DNA of 64,000 nucleotides from Paraburkholderia sp. BL25I1N1 (GCF_003002025.1 NZ_PVZB01000001.1:248001-312000), one strand, 5' to 3'; shown: positions 17,193 to 26,382, counted from the first letter of the stretch. Notes: generated by a model not told the origin, from the sequence alone. Made by a program: numbers and translations.

Positions 17193-18455
17193 ATGCTGAC
17201 GATTCCGATTACTGCTTTCGTCACGCTCGTCATCATCCTGGTGATTGCCAATTTATCGAGCGGCGAGAAGAAGATCGAGCATAAGATCGATCGCCTTTAC
17301 GCGAGCGACGATCCGCAATTCCTTCGCTCAATGGGTTTGCTGCTTGGGCCGCCGGTCATTTCGGGCAATCGCTTCGAGATGCTGCTGAACGGCGACCGCA
17401 TTTTTCCTTCGATGCTGGAAGGCATCCGTTCCGCACGTCGAACGATTACATTTGAAACTTTTATCTATTGGTCCGGCGAGATTGGCGAGCAGTTTGCGCA
17501 GGCGCTCGCGGACAAAGCGCGCGAGGGCATCGCGGTGCATGTGCTGCTCGACTGGGTCGGTTCGTCGAAAATGGATAAGCGCTATTTGGATATGCTTCGC
17601 GATGCCGGCGCGGAAGTGATTCAGTATCACAAGCCCCATTGGACCGGTCTGGGCCGCATGAACGATCGCACGCACCGCAAACTGCTAGTGATCGACGGCC
17701 ATATCGGCTTTACGGGTGGTGTGGGTATTGCGCCGGAGTGGACCGGCCACGCCCAGGATGAAAAGCATTGGCGCGATACGCATTTCCGCGTGGAGGGTCC
17801 GGTGGTTGGCCATATGCAGGCTGTATTCATGGACAACTGGGTCAAGGCAACCGGTAATGTGCTGCACGGCCCAGCCTATTTTCCCGCTGTCGAGCCAATG
17901 GGCGACGGCCTCGCGCATATGTTTAGCAGCTCGCCCTCGGGCGGCAGCGACGACATGCAGTTAATGTATCTGATGGCGATCACGGCGGCGACGCACTCCA
18001 TTCATCTGGCGAGTGCCTATTTCGTTCCTGACAAGCTGACCATTAACGCGATCGTCGAGGCGGCGAAACGCGGCGTGAAAGTGCGGATCATCATGCCCGG
18101 CAAACGGATCGACACGCATACCGTGCGGGAAGCATCGCGCGCGTGCTGGGGCGATCTGCTCAGAGCGGGCGTGGAAATGTACGAGTATCAGCCCACCATG
18201 TTTCACTGCAAATTGCTGGTGGTGGACGAATACCTGGTTTCAGTCGGCTCGACCAATTTCGATAACCGTTCGTTCAAGCTCAACGACGAAGCGAATCTGA
18301 ATATTTACGACCGCGACTTCGCCAGGCAGCAGACCGCCGCTTTCGCCGACGATATAAAGAAGTCGCAACAGATCACGCTCGAAGCATGGATGCATCGGCC
18401 ATTTACGGAAAAGCTGATCGAGAAGTTTGTCCCGCTGCTGGATTCGCAGCTCTGA
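17193..18455 (+). CDS. Phospholipase D-like protein, cardiolipin synthase type
   Basis: 420 residues from ATG 17193 (the frame stays open upstream to a TTG at 17076, but the membrane helix MLTIPITAFVTLVIILVIANL fits an N terminus). Two HKD motifs are present: HRKLLVIDGHIGFTGG in the middle and HCKLLVVDEYLVSVGSTNFDNRS in the C-terminal half, the twin catalytic sites of the PLD superfamily. Length and single N-terminal helix match ClsB/ClsC-like cardiolipin synthases, which join phosphatidyl groups at the inner membrane. Assignment to cardiolipin synthesis rather than another phosphatidyl transfer is inference. It is followed 12 bp later by the convergent YkgJ gene. Confidence 0.85.
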   Translation: MLTIPITAFVTLVIILVIANLSSGEKKIEHKIDRLYASDDPQFLRSMGLLLGPPVISGNRFEMLLNGDRIFPSMLEGIRSARRTITFETFIYWSGEIGEQFAQALADKAREGIAVHVLLDWVGSSKMDKRYLDMLRDAGAEVIQYHKPHWTGLGRMNDRTHRKLLVIDGHIGFTGGVGIAPEWTGHAQDEKHWRDTHFRVEGPVVGHMQAVFMDNWVKATGNVLHGPAYFPAVEPMGDGLAHMFSSSPSGGSDDMQLMYLMAITAATHSIHLASAYFVPDKLTINAIVEAAKRGVKVRIIMPGKRIDTHTVREASRACWGDLLRAGVEMYEYQPTMFHCKLLVVDEYLVSVGSTNFDNRSFKLNDEANLNIYDRDFARQQTAAFADDIKKSQQITLEAWMHRPFTEKLIEKFVPLLDSQL

Positions 18456-18467
18456 CGAATCTTCTGA

Positions 18468-19421
18468 TTACCGACCTGCGCCAGAGAGATAGGCTTCGAT
18501 AGGTGATAGAGAAGAGGGCGCGCCGCTCTCCACTTCCATGGCAGGAAGCGGTGTGCCAAGAAGCGCTTTTGCACGTTGATATGCAAGAGCGAATCCGCGC
18601 AATTCCTGTGTCACGGGACGATCGTCCAGGCGGCGTCGCAACAGCGCTTGCTCGATACTGCGGTCGATCAGCGCAAGTTGACTGTCGACATAGTCGACGC
18701 ATAACTGTCGGCAACGCGACGAAGTACTCGCTACGGCCAATAGCGCCGGCACAATCGAAATCGTCAGAAAGCCGCCGGCCGGAATGCGCGCCAACGCGGC
18801 CGGCGAGTCGAACAGGTCTTTGCGGAGCGATTCGAATACGGTACGGCCCCACACCTCGCGTTCTCTTTCGAGCGCGCGGCGGCGGCGCGCCAAAGCCTCC
18901 GTCGCATTCGCGTCTTTTATCTCGCCTTCCGCGGTCATTAGTACGGCGTCCGCGCGCTCACCTTCCTGAATGCAATCGGTGTCGAGGTACACGGCACTCT
19001 GATTGCGTCCAGCTAGCACGAGATGTTGCAACGTATCCGGTACGAGCGGATCAAGTGGCACCACTTCGCACGTGACCGGCTTGCCATTCAGATGGATGGC
19101 GCAGCGTCCGTCGTCAGCGAGTGCGGGGCAGCGTGCCAGTGAAGGGTAATCGTAGCCCTGCGTCATGATGCTGAAGACGTCGCCGGTTCGATAGAGCAGC
19201 ATGTCAGCGATCGAATCGAAGGCGGCGATATCGGCCTCGTCGAGCACGGTTTCATGCCGACCCACGCGCAATCGCTCACCCACGCGCCTGTGCGGCACGC
19301 GGCCGATCGCAATACAGCCGATGAACCGGTCGCGATGCAGGAACAACTCGGGCAGCGCCATGGCCGGCGGACTATTGCAGCATCTGCCGCACGCCGTGCA
19401 CGCGAACGAGAAAGCGTTCAC
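18468..19421 (-). CDS. YkgJ family cysteine cluster protein
   Basis: 317 residues from a GTG whose GTGA overlaps the stop of the preceding binding-protein gene, so translation is coupled. The N terminus carries the cluster FACTACGRCCNSPPAM, and further Cys come in RCPALADDGRCAIHLNGKPVTCEV. This is the C-x2-C-x2-CC ... C-x(7)-C pattern of YkgJ (putative zinc- or iron-binding; some relatives suspected to bind Fe-S clusters). The C-terminal 180 residues are helical and extend beyond the minimal domain. It is the last gene of a four-gene unit with sulfatase, FGE and a MetQ-like protein. Its role is unknown. Confidence 0.82.
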   Translation of the reverse strand: MNAFSFACTACGRCCNSPPAMALPELFLHRDRFIGCIAIGRVPHRRVGERLRVGRHETVLDEADIAAFDSIADMLLYRTGDVFSIMTQGYDYPSLARCPALADDGRCAIHLNGKPVTCEVVPLDPLVPDTLQHLVLAGRNQSAVYLDTDCIQEGERADAVLMTAEGEIKDANATEALARRRRALEREREVWGRTVFESLRKDLFDSPAALARIPAGGFLTISIVPALLAVASTSSRCRQLCVDYVDSQLALIDRSIEQALLRRRLDDRPVTQELRGFALAYQRAKALLGTPLPAMEVESGAPSSLSPIEAYLSGAGR

Positions 19422-20212
19422 CACGGCCGTCGCACCGAGTCCTGATAGCGCGTCAGAATGAAATGCGCGACGTCGAGCGAATGGTAAGCGGCCACCAGTT
19501 GCGCAACCCAAGGCTGAGTGCGGTCGGCGTCTCGCACCGTCAACACGTTGGCGTAGGGCGAGCGCGCATCTTCGAGACCGAGGCTATCGCGCGCCGGGTA
19601 AAGACCCGCGCGCGCCGCGTCGTCGCTATCGATCACGGCGAAGGCCACGCTGTTCAGCGTGTCGACCAGACGTGCGCGCGGCACCTGGCGGATCTTCAGA
19701 TTCAGCCGGTTGCTCGTGATGTCGGCGAGAGTCGCGTGAAGGCCGGGCGTGTCCCTGAAAGTCAGCAGCGTGAAGTTCTGCAGCAGGATCAGGGCGCGCG
19801 CAGTGCCTTCCCGGTCGTCAGGAATCGCGATCGTCGCGCCGCGTTGCAACTGGCCGAGATTCGTCAGTTTGCGTGAGTACAAGGCGATGGGAAACGTCAC
19901 GGTGGTGGCGACGCTCGTCAGCGCAAAGCTGTGCTGTTTGCGCTGTGTTTCGAAGCGTGGCTCGTCCTCGCAACTCGCCGCATCGATCTGCTTCGCGGCG
20001 AGCGCGGCGTCGATATGTTCGGGCTGATCGAATACGACCACGTCCAGCGTGAGGCCGCGACTGGCCGCGACGCGGCGCACTTCGTCCATGATCTCGGCAT
20101 GCGCGCCCGGACTCACACCCACTTTGATGACTTGCGGCGCGGCGGCTTGCACGTGCTGAACCATCGAAGCAGCGACCAGCAGCGCCGCCGTCACGAATCG
20201 CCGAGCCGTCAT
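19418..20212 (-). CDS. MetQ/NlpA-like substrate-binding protein without partner transporter
   Basis: 264 residues from ATG 20212, where ATGA overlaps the FGE stop codon. A signal peptide (MTARRFVTAALLVAASMVQHVQA) is followed by VIKVGVSPGAHAEIMDEV, the typical opening of NlpA-type methionine-binding proteins, and PIALYSRKLTNLGQLQRGATIAIPDD in the middle. No lipobox Cys is seen, so it is probably soluble in the periplasm. No ABC ATPase or permease is encoded nearby. In this operon it may deliver or sense a sulfur-containing ligand (methionine or a sulfate ester) rather than methionine itself; that is inferred from context only. Confidence 0.84.
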   Translation of the reverse strand: MTARRFVTAALLVAASMVQHVQAAAPQVIKVGVSPGAHAEIMDEVRRVAASRGLTLDVVVFDQPEHIDAALAAKQIDAASCEDEPRFETQRKQHSFALTSVATTVTFPIALYSRKLTNLGQLQRGATIAIPDDREGTARALILLQNFTLLTFRDTPGLHATLADITSNRLNLKIRQVPRARLVDTLNSVAFAVIDSDDAARAGLYPARDSLGLEDARSPYANVLTVRDADRTQPWVAQLVAAYHSLDVAHFILTRYQDSVRRPW

Positions 20213-21294
20213 GACGCGTCCCTTAGCACCGTGCGAAAACCGATATGCGACGCCGGCAAATCCGCTTCCTGCTGTTCGCGCGACGCCGCCCGATAGCGCA
20301 CGCAATAGTCGCGCGAGCACAGGAACGAGCCGCCTTTGATGACCATCGGCGTGTCGTGTTTGCGGCTGAGCGGCGCGACCGCCGCGGTGTCACCGTTGGT
20401 GTGCGACTGGTGCGGACCCGTGTAGACATCCCTGGTCCACTCCCATGCATTGCCGATCATGTCGTAGAGTTTAAAGTCGTTGGCGGCATAGCAGCCGACG
20501 GGCGCGAGACCGACGTGACCGTCCTCATTCGTATTGAGCACGGGGAACACACCTTGCCAGTAATTCGCGCTCGGTTTGCCGTGTTCGTCGCGCGGTGCGG
20601 CGTCTAGGTCCGCACCTTCGCGGCCTGCTTTGCCCGCGTATTCCCACTCGGCCTCCGTGGGCAGATCGCGGCCCAGCCAGCGCGCGTAGGCGAGCGCGTC
20701 GGCTTGCGTGACCATCGTCACGGGCTGATTCAGGCGGCCTTCGAGCGTGCTGCCGGGACCGGTCGGATGATTCCATGCGGCGCCTTTCACCCATGTCCAC
20801 CATGCGAGATCGCGCGCGTTCATCTCGTCGCGTGTCGGCGAGTGAAACACCACGGCGCCACCCTGGCGCTCCGAATCGCTGACGTAGCCCGTCGCCTTCA
20901 CGAACGCTGCGAACTGCGCATTCGTCACATCGGTCTGATCGATCCAGAAACCGGCGACGCGCGTCTTGCCGTCGCCGGCGGGACGCTCGTCTTCGTAACC
21001 GAGCTTGCTGCCGAATACGAAGTCGCCGCCACGCAGGTGCACCATGCCGGCTTTCGGATCGTCGCGCCAACGCGAGGGTAAGCCGGCGTAGCGCTCGCAT
21101 TGCTGCTCGGAGCCGAGTGCGGCCAACGGGCGCGACGTGTTGAGTTCATCGAACGCGCCATGTCTGCCAACGCCGCTAAAGACCGCCGAAGCGGCCGTCG
21201 CAGCGGTAAAAGCGGCGGCGAACGCGACCGTGGCGATCGCGGCGTAGATGCTGTACAACGCCGCGTTGCTCTTCAACCTGAATCTGACGGTCAT
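20209..21294 (-). CDS. Formylglycine-generating enzyme family protein
   Basis: 361 residues with an N-terminal membrane/signal segment (about 15-38). The FGE-sulfatase domain fills the rest: GMVHLRGGDFVFGS, PAGDGKTRVAGFWIDQTDVTNAQFAAFV, LPTEAEWEYAGKAG, GNAWEWTRDVY and GGSFLCSRDYCVRYR. The last segment has the Cys pair (Cys326 and Cys331) corresponding to the catalytic, copper-binding cysteines of aerobic FGEs, so it is likely a genuine sulfatase activator and not only a lectin-like relative. It oxidises a Cys of the sulfatase to formylglycine. The sulfatase gene lies directly upstream, with a 7-base gap. Maturation would occur at or outside the membrane. Confidence 0.9.
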   Translation of the reverse strand: MTVRFRLKSNAALYSIYAAIATVAFAAAFTAATAASAVFSGVGRHGAFDELNTSRPLAALGSEQQCERYAGLPSRWRDDPKAGMVHLRGGDFVFGSKLGYEDERPAGDGKTRVAGFWIDQTDVTNAQFAAFVKATGYVSDSERQGGAVVFHSPTRDEMNARDLAWWTWVKGAAWNHPTGPGSTLEGRLNQPVTMVTQADALAYARWLGRDLPTEAEWEYAGKAGREGADLDAAPRDEHGKPSANYWQGVFPVLNTNEDGHVGLAPVGCYAANDFKLYDMIGNAWEWTRDVYTGPHQSHTNGDTAAVAPLSRKHDTPMVIKGGSFLCSRDYCVRYRAASREQQEADLPASHIGFRTVLRDAS

Positions 21295-21301
21295 TGCGTG
21301 C

Positions 21302-23248
21302 TCAGTAGTAACCGTGCGGACGCAACGGTTCCACGCCGCCGACGCTGCTCATATAGTTGTTCCACTGCTGCACGAGACCGTCGATCACCGAGGGATTCTG
21401 CGTCGATACGTCCTGCGTTTCGCCACGGTCGGCGCTCATGTCGAACAGTTGCCAGTGACCGTCCACGGGGCCGAGCGGCGGTTCCGTCCACAACGCTTTC
21501 CAGCGGCCGTCGGCGCTGCGCAGATAGCCGCGGCCATAGGCTTCGTCGCCGAACGATGCGGTATGCACCGCGCTTGTCGCCTGATCGTTCAACAGCGGCA
21601 GCAGCGACTGCCCGGTGACCGGATACACGTAGCGGTTGTTGTAGACCACCTTGCCCTTGTTTTGATCGACGCCGGTCAGCGTATTGATGAGCGGCGGCGC
21701 GGCCTGCGTGGGCGGCGAGATCTGTGCGACGGCGAGGAACGTCGCGGTATTGTCAGTGACGTGCGTGAAGTCGCGCAGCGTCGGCTTCTGCGTGGTCTGA
21801 CCCGGCAGATGGACGATCAACGGCGTGGACACGCCGCCTTCGCCCGAGTAACCCTTCGTCAGACGGAACGGTGTGGCGCTGACTTCGGCCCAGCGCAAAC
21901 CGTATTGCAGACGTTGTGCGTTCTGCTTGCCGTTGTCGGTGCCGAGTGCGGAGTAAACCGGATCGGCGGCGTTGGCGGTGTCGGTCGCGGTCGGGTCGGC
22001 GCCGGAGTCGATCGGCCAGCCTTCCGCGCCGTTGTCCGACTGGAACATGATGAAGGTGTTGTCGTACTCGCCGATATCCTTCAGGTGCTGGATCAGCAGG
22101 CCAATGTTGTGATCGAGATTCTCGACCATGCCCGCGTAGATTTCCATATATCGCGCCTGGGCTTTCTTCTCGGCGGGCGTGAGGCTCGCCCACGTCTTGT
22201 TCACCGTGCCCGCGCCATAGTCGGTATAGCCTTGCGCCGCGCTATGCACGGCGCTCACGTACTTCGCGTTCACCGTGCCGTTGTTCGCCGTGGCCGCGGT
22301 GGCGACGAGCGTTTCCGATGCGCCGCCGTACGGCACGAAGTCGTTCGGAATGATGCCGAGCGCTTTTTGCCGCGCAATGCGCGCGTTGCGGATCGCGTCG
22401 TAACCGGCGTCGTATTTGCCGGCGTAGTTGTGCAGATAAGGCTCGGGTACTTGCAGCGGCCAGTGCGGCGACGTGTAGGCTGCGTAGGCGAAAAACGGCT
22501 TGCCGTCGCCCTTGTTCGAATCGATGTACGAGATCAGACGCTGCGTATAAAAGTCGGTCGAATAGAACACTGCGGGGCTGCCGCCCGCGCCGCCCGGTTG
22601 TCCCGGCTGACCGGGCTGCACGTATTTGCCGTCTTCGGTGTAGTTCCGCGAGTTCGCGGGTTCGTGCGCGAAGTGATTGGTCGCGGCGCCGCCAAGCAAT
22701 GCATAGCTATGTTCGAAGCCCCATTGGTCGGGCGTTTGTCCGCCGCCCGTCGTGCTGCCGACGATGCCCGAGCCGATATGCCATTTGCCGGCCATGTACG
22801 TGTGATAACCGCCGTCCTTCAACAGTTGCGCAACGGAGAGCGCGCGATCGTTCAGATAGCCTTCATAGCCCGGCAGTCCTTTGCGTTCATCGGTCGGCAC
22901 GCCCATGGTGCCTTCGCCGACCAGATGGTGATCGGTGCCGGAGATCAGCATGGAACGCGTGATCGCGCAGACCGTGCCCGTATGGTGATTCGTCAGGATG
23001 CGGCCCGATTGCACTAGCGCGTCCAAATTGGGCGTATTGATTTCGCCGCCGAACGCGTGGATGTCGGAATAGCCGAGGTCGTCGGCCATGATGTACAGAA
23101 TGTTCGGGCGTTTCTGGGCGACTACGGGTGTGGGCGTCGGGCCGGGCAGATTGTCGTCGCCGCAGGAGGCGAGAGCGATGAGACTGGCGACGGCGGCGCC
23201 GATCATGCGAGGACGAAAAGAAGGGCGCTGCGATCGTTGTGTTGTCAT
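21302..23248 (-). CDS. Arylsulfatase-type lipoprotein
   Basis: 648 residues from ATG 23248 (the open frame extends 46 codons further but the signal peptide fits here). A lipobox LASC puts the lipid on about Cys29. The sulfatase domain starts with RPNILYIMADDLGYSDI (metal Asp pair). The activation motif is GTVCAITRSMLISG, where Cys94 would become formylglycine; the usual C-x-P-x-R has Ile instead of Pro. Downstream are MAGKWHIG and FQSDNGAEGWPID (metal-binding DN). The protein ends with typical arylsulfatase C-terminal beta segments. It would hydrolyse sulfate esters at the cell surface. No ribosome site is obvious. It is first in the sulfatase-FGE-SBP-YkgJ unit. Confidence 0.88.
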   Translation of the reverse strand: MTTQRSQRPSFRPRMIGAAVASLIALASCGDDNLPGPTPTPVVAQKRPNILYIMADDLGYSDIHAFGGEINTPNLDALVQSGRILTNHHTGTVCAITRSMLISGTDHHLVGEGTMGVPTDERKGLPGYEGYLNDRALSVAQLLKDGGYHTYMAGKWHIGSGIVGSTTGGGQTPDQWGFEHSYALLGGAATNHFAHEPANSRNYTEDGKYVQPGQPGQPGGAGGSPAVFYSTDFYTQRLISYIDSNKGDGKPFFAYAAYTSPHWPLQVPEPYLHNYAGKYDAGYDAIRNARIARQKALGIIPNDFVPYGGASETLVATAATANNGTVNAKYVSAVHSAAQGYTDYGAGTVNKTWASLTPAEKKAQARYMEIYAGMVENLDHNIGLLIQHLKDIGEYDNTFIMFQSDNGAEGWPIDSGADPTATDTANAADPVYSALGTDNGKQNAQRLQYGLRWAEVSATPFRLTKGYSGEGGVSTPLIVHLPGQTTQKPTLRDFTHVTDNTATFLAVAQISPPTQAAPPLINTLTGVDQNKGKVVYNNRYVYPVTGQSLLPLLNDQATSAVHTASFGDEAYGRGYLRSADGRWKALWTEPPLGPVDGHWQLFDMSADRGETQDVSTQNPSVIDGLVQQWNNYMSSVGGVEPLRPHGYY

Positions 23249-23405
23249 TGTTGTGCGGACCGGATATGTCGGGCCGCCGATGGTAGCAATGACGCAGAAC
23301 GCCCAAAGTTCAATTTCTGCGTTGCTTTGTTCGATTGCCGATATAGGCATTGCAGCGTGATAACGGGTATCAGCCAAGCGCCGCATTTAGCCTTTGAGCG
23401 TAAAC

Positions 23406-23954
23406 CTAGTTGCCTGGATCGAGCACGGGCTTGTCCGGATTCGCAAGCGTTTTGTAGGGGAGTTGTACGGCGTGCGGATTGGTGACGGTATCGTCAATCA
23501 CACGCTCGACGTCCGCGGTTTTCGCGAGTTCGGTGAGGAAGCTCTGCTTGTCGAAGCCCGGCGCAACGCAGCCTTCCACGTAGATGAAGCGGCGTTGCAG
23601 CGTCAGCCAGAGCGTCGACTGTTCGCGCCAGTGCGTGGCGAAATTGATGTTGGTGAGGCGACGCTGCACGGCCTCGGCGATTTCCACGTCGTACAGATAG
23701 GCGTTCGATAAGCGGCAGCGGCCTTCCACCCAGCAACTATTGCCGCGTTCGATCCGGTAATGGCTGTCGTCGAGCCATTCTTTCTCGGTTTCGAGCGGCC
23801 CCAATGGCACCGGACAATCGCCGATTGCTTTGGAGATCTGAAAGAACGGATCGTGGCCGCGATTGACGCGCGCCGGTTCGGCGTGGGCGTGAATAGCAGT
23901 TGCGGCGAAACAGATCAGCAGACTCGCTAGCCGCAATGGGATCGTGCGTTTCAT
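23406..23954 (-). CDS. Periplasmic protein with BON-like domain
   Basis: 182 residues from ATG 23954, which has GGAG at suitable spacing; two earlier in-frame ATGs exist. A signal peptide ends near IHAHA. Four Cys (DCPVP, NSCWVEGRC, EGCV) suggest disulfides. The region DVEIAEAVQRRLTN ... TLWLTLQRRFIYVEGCV ... ELAKTADVERVIDDTV resembles a BON domain, an alpha/beta fold of envelope proteins that is thought to contact phospholipid. Monocistronic between the response regulator and the sulfatase. Specific role unknown. Confidence 0.7.
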   Translation of the reverse strand: MKRTIPLRLASLLICFAATAIHAHAEPARVNRGHDPFFQISKAIGDCPVPLGPLETEKEWLDDSHYRIERGNSCWVEGRCRLSNAYLYDVEIAEAVQRRLTNINFATHWREQSTLWLTLQRRFIYVEGCVAPGFDKQSFLTELAKTADVERVIDDTVTNPHAVQLPYKTLANPDKPVLDPGN

Positions 23955-24066
23955 CCTCATCAGCTCCATGTGTTGGGCGTTGAGTAGAGTAGACGGAACG
24001 ATAGCAGTGGTTGAGTGTATGCAGCGCCGATTATGCGACGATCGCCGATCTGCATCAGTCAGGTCT

Positions 24067-24714
24067 TCACCGGTTCGTGCGCCGGTTTTCGACAGCGAAC
24101 TTGATCAACTCGGCCTGGCCTTCAATATCGAGCTTGCGTTTCAGATTCAGCCGATGCGTTTCCACCGTACGCACGGAGAGATCGTTGCGCTGGGCGATCT
24201 GCTTACTCGACAGCCCTTCGGCAAGCGCATCGAGAATGTCGCGCTCGCGCGGCGTGAGCCGTTCGACAGGCGACTGCATCGCCGAAGCCTGAATCAGACG
24301 TGCGCCGAGTCCCGCGCTGAAAAACTGTTTGCCTTCGAGCACCGCGCCAATGGCCTGGATGATTTCGGTGGAGGGCGAGTCCTTCAGCACGTAGCCGCTC
24401 GCGCCCGCGCGCACGGCCTGCGTCACGTACTCGAGATTGTCGTGCATGGACAGCATGAGCACGCGAATTGCCGGGAAGCGCTCGTGAAACATGCCGGCCA
24501 GCGCGATGCCGCTCATTCCGTTCATGCCTACATCCATCAGCACGAGCTGGGGCTCCGCGCTCGCGGCAAGGGCGAGCGCTTCCTGCGCATTGCCCGCTTC
24601 GCCGACCACTTCGAGGTTGCGCACCGCTTCGAGCCGCGCGCGCAAACCGTCGCGCACGAGCGGATGATCGTCGACGAGAATCAGACGGGCGATAGCGGGT
24701 GAGGCGTCGTTCAT
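24067..24714 (-). CDS. LuxR/NarL-type response regulator, MctR-like
   Basis: 215 residues. The receiver domain (about 9-125) has LVDDHP, the phosphorylation Asp in LVLMDVGMNGMSG, and the Lys in YVLKDSP. The C-terminal LuxR helix-turn-helix is RLTPRERDILDALAEGLSSKQIAQRNDLSVRTVETHRLNLKRKL (about 150-195). It lies 2 bases after the kinase gene, so it is its cognate regulator. Next to a divergent DUF3311/MctP-type symporter, the pair likely senses short monocarboxylates and activates that transporter, as described for rhizobial MctSR. That identity is inference from gene order. Confidence 0.88.
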   Translation of the reverse strand: MNDASPAIARLILVDDHPLVRDGLRARLEAVRNLEVVGEAGNAQEALALAASAEPQLVLMDVGMNGMSGIALAGMFHERFPAIRVLMLSMHDNLEYVTQAVRAGASGYVLKDSPSTEIIQAIGAVLEGKQFFSAGLGARLIQASAMQSPVERLTPRERDILDALAEGLSSKQIAQRNDLSVRTVETHRLNLKRKLDIEGQAELIKFAVENRRTNR

Positions 24715-24716
24715 GA

Positions 24717-26126
24717 TCAGGTTTCCTGCAAGGCCGGCAATGCCGGCTCGGTCGATCCCAGTGGCACGCGCGCGGTGACCAGCGTGTGGCCGGCTTGTGA
24801 GCTAAGCGACAGTGTGCCGCCCAGCGCTTCGAGCCGCTCGCGCATGTTGCGCAGACCCACGCCCGAGCGCCGGCCGACAAACACATGCGTCACGTCGAAA
24901 CCGCGCCCGTTGTCCGCGATGTTCAGCGTGACCGCGTCGTTCGATATTTCCAGCGCGAGCGCCGCGCTCGACGCGTGCGCGTGGCGCACGATATTCGTCA
25001 ACGCTTCCTGGGCGATCCGGAACAGCACGGTGTTGACGGCGTCGGGCAAAGTCGCCGCGTGCGTGTGCGCGATCTGCGTGAAGCCGATCTCGATGCCCGA
25101 CTGCTCGCTGAGTTCGCGCGAGAGTTGTTCCAGCGCGGCCGCCACGCCGAGATCGTCCAGCATCGACGGACGCAGCGCGTGAGAAATGCGCCGCACTTCG
25201 CGCAAGGTATCGCCAAGCCGCGTGAGACTGGTGGTGAGTGCGGCCTCTGCCGCGGGCACGCGCACTTCGCTGCGCTCGAAGCGCGCCAGCGCGGATTCGA
25301 GCAGCAGCTTCACGGAGACCATCATCTGGCTGATGCCGTCGTGCAATTCACGCGACAGGCGTGCCCGTTCGTTTTCCTGCGACTCCACCACCTGCTGCGC
25401 GAGCCGTTTCAGCTTGGCATCCGCGCTGCGGTATTCGGTGACGTTGAGCACGAGCGCGCACAGCGCGATCACGGCGAGTCCGGCAACGGCGATCGCGTCG
25501 ATCCATTTCATCGTACGATCGATGTTGGCGGCCGCGCGTTCGTCGATACGCGCAAGCGTGTTATCCACGTCGTCGAGATAGATGCCGGTGCCGATCATCC
25601 AGCCCCAGCGCTGCAGCGGCACGACGTAGCCGAGTTTCGACGCCACCTTGCCCGTCGACGGACGATGCCACAGATAGCGTACATACCCGCCGCCGCGCGA
25701 GGCCGCGGCGAGCAGTTGCTGAATGGTCAGCGTGCCTTGCGGATCGCGCAGTTCCCACAGGTCGCGCCCGACGAGGTCCGGCTCGCGCGGATGCATCAAC
25801 GAACGGCCGTGCATGTCGTAGACGAAGAAGTAGCCGTCCGTGCCGAAGTCCATTTTCTGCAGCACGTCGAGCGCGCGTGCGCGCAGCGTCGCGTCGTCGC
25901 GCGCATTGTCCTGGCCGGCGTCATAGAGCGGCGCGATCGCGGTGGTGGCGAGCTCGACGTAATGCTTGAGTTCGATCTCCTTGCTGGCCATATACGCGGC
26001 CTGCGTGCTCGCGTGTTGCGTCTCGGCGAGCGCCGTGGCCTGCCGTTGCACACCCACTTCGATGCTCGCGATGGCGGCCAGGAAGGGCACGATCGCCAGC
26101 AGGACAATCTTGGCTTTCAGTTTCAT
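24717..26126 (-). CDS. Cache-domain sensor histidine kinase, MctS-like
   Basis: 469 residues. TM1 (about 7-25), a periplasmic single-Cache domain (about 40-195) with GYFFVYDMHGRSLMHPREPDLVGRDLWELRDPQG, the signature of sCache_2 small-organic-acid sensors, TM2 (about 210-228), then HisKA_3 with RARLSRELHDGISQMM and the HATPase domain (NIVRHAHAS, NIADNGRGFD, GLRNMRERLEALGG). Such sensors commonly bind pyruvate, propionate or similar ligands. Its neighbour is a response regulator 2 bases downstream and, divergently, a carboxylate symporter operon. An 11-bp palindrome lies just upstream of its start (26145-26170). Confidence 0.88.
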   Translation of the reverse strand: MKLKAKIVLLAIVPFLAAIASIEVGVQRQATALAETQHASTQAAYMASKEIELKHYVELATTAIAPLYDAGQDNARDDATLRARALDVLQKMDFGTDGYFFVYDMHGRSLMHPREPDLVGRDLWELRDPQGTLTIQQLLAAASRGGGYVRYLWHRPSTGKVASKLGYVVPLQRWGWMIGTGIYLDDVDNTLARIDERAAANIDRTMKWIDAIAVAGLAVIALCALVLNVTEYRSADAKLKRLAQQVVESQENERARLSRELHDGISQMMVSVKLLLESALARFERSEVRVPAAEAALTTSLTRLGDTLREVRRISHALRPSMLDDLGVAAALEQLSRELSEQSGIEIGFTQIAHTHAATLPDAVNTVLFRIAQEALTNIVRHAHASSAALALEISNDAVTLNIADNGRGFDVTHVFVGRRSGVGLRNMRERLEALGGTLSLSSQAGHTLVTARVPLGSTEPALPALQET

Positions 26127-26144
26127 CGTTGAAAAGACGGCTGA

Positions 26145-26170
26145 CCGGCTACGTAGTAGTACGTAGCCGG
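26145..26170. promoter_or_regulatory. Perfect palindrome with TACGTAG repeats upstream of mctS-like gene
   Basis: CCGGCTACGTA (26145-26155) and TACGTAGCCGG (26160-26170) form a perfect 11-bp inverted repeat with a GTAG spacer; a third TACGTAG copy follows at 26173. It lies 19 bases upstream of the kinase ATG and about 210 bases from the symporter operon. It could be the operator of the response regulator or an mRNA hairpin in the kinase leader. Confidence 0.6.
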
Positions 26171-26382
26171 CTTACGTAGTTGCGCGCTTGTGAGGACGCT
26201 CACGAAGGCGAATACTACATCCCCACGGCATAGTGCGCCTTGCAGGCGGCTGCGCCCACCGTCGCGCGCGTCGCGTGGCGTAATAAGCACCCGGTTTGCC
26301 GGCTCATACCCGCTAACCGGTTTCCGCGCGCCGGACCACGAGTCGTGGCGCGTGGCGTCAATAATAGACTTAGGAGACGATT

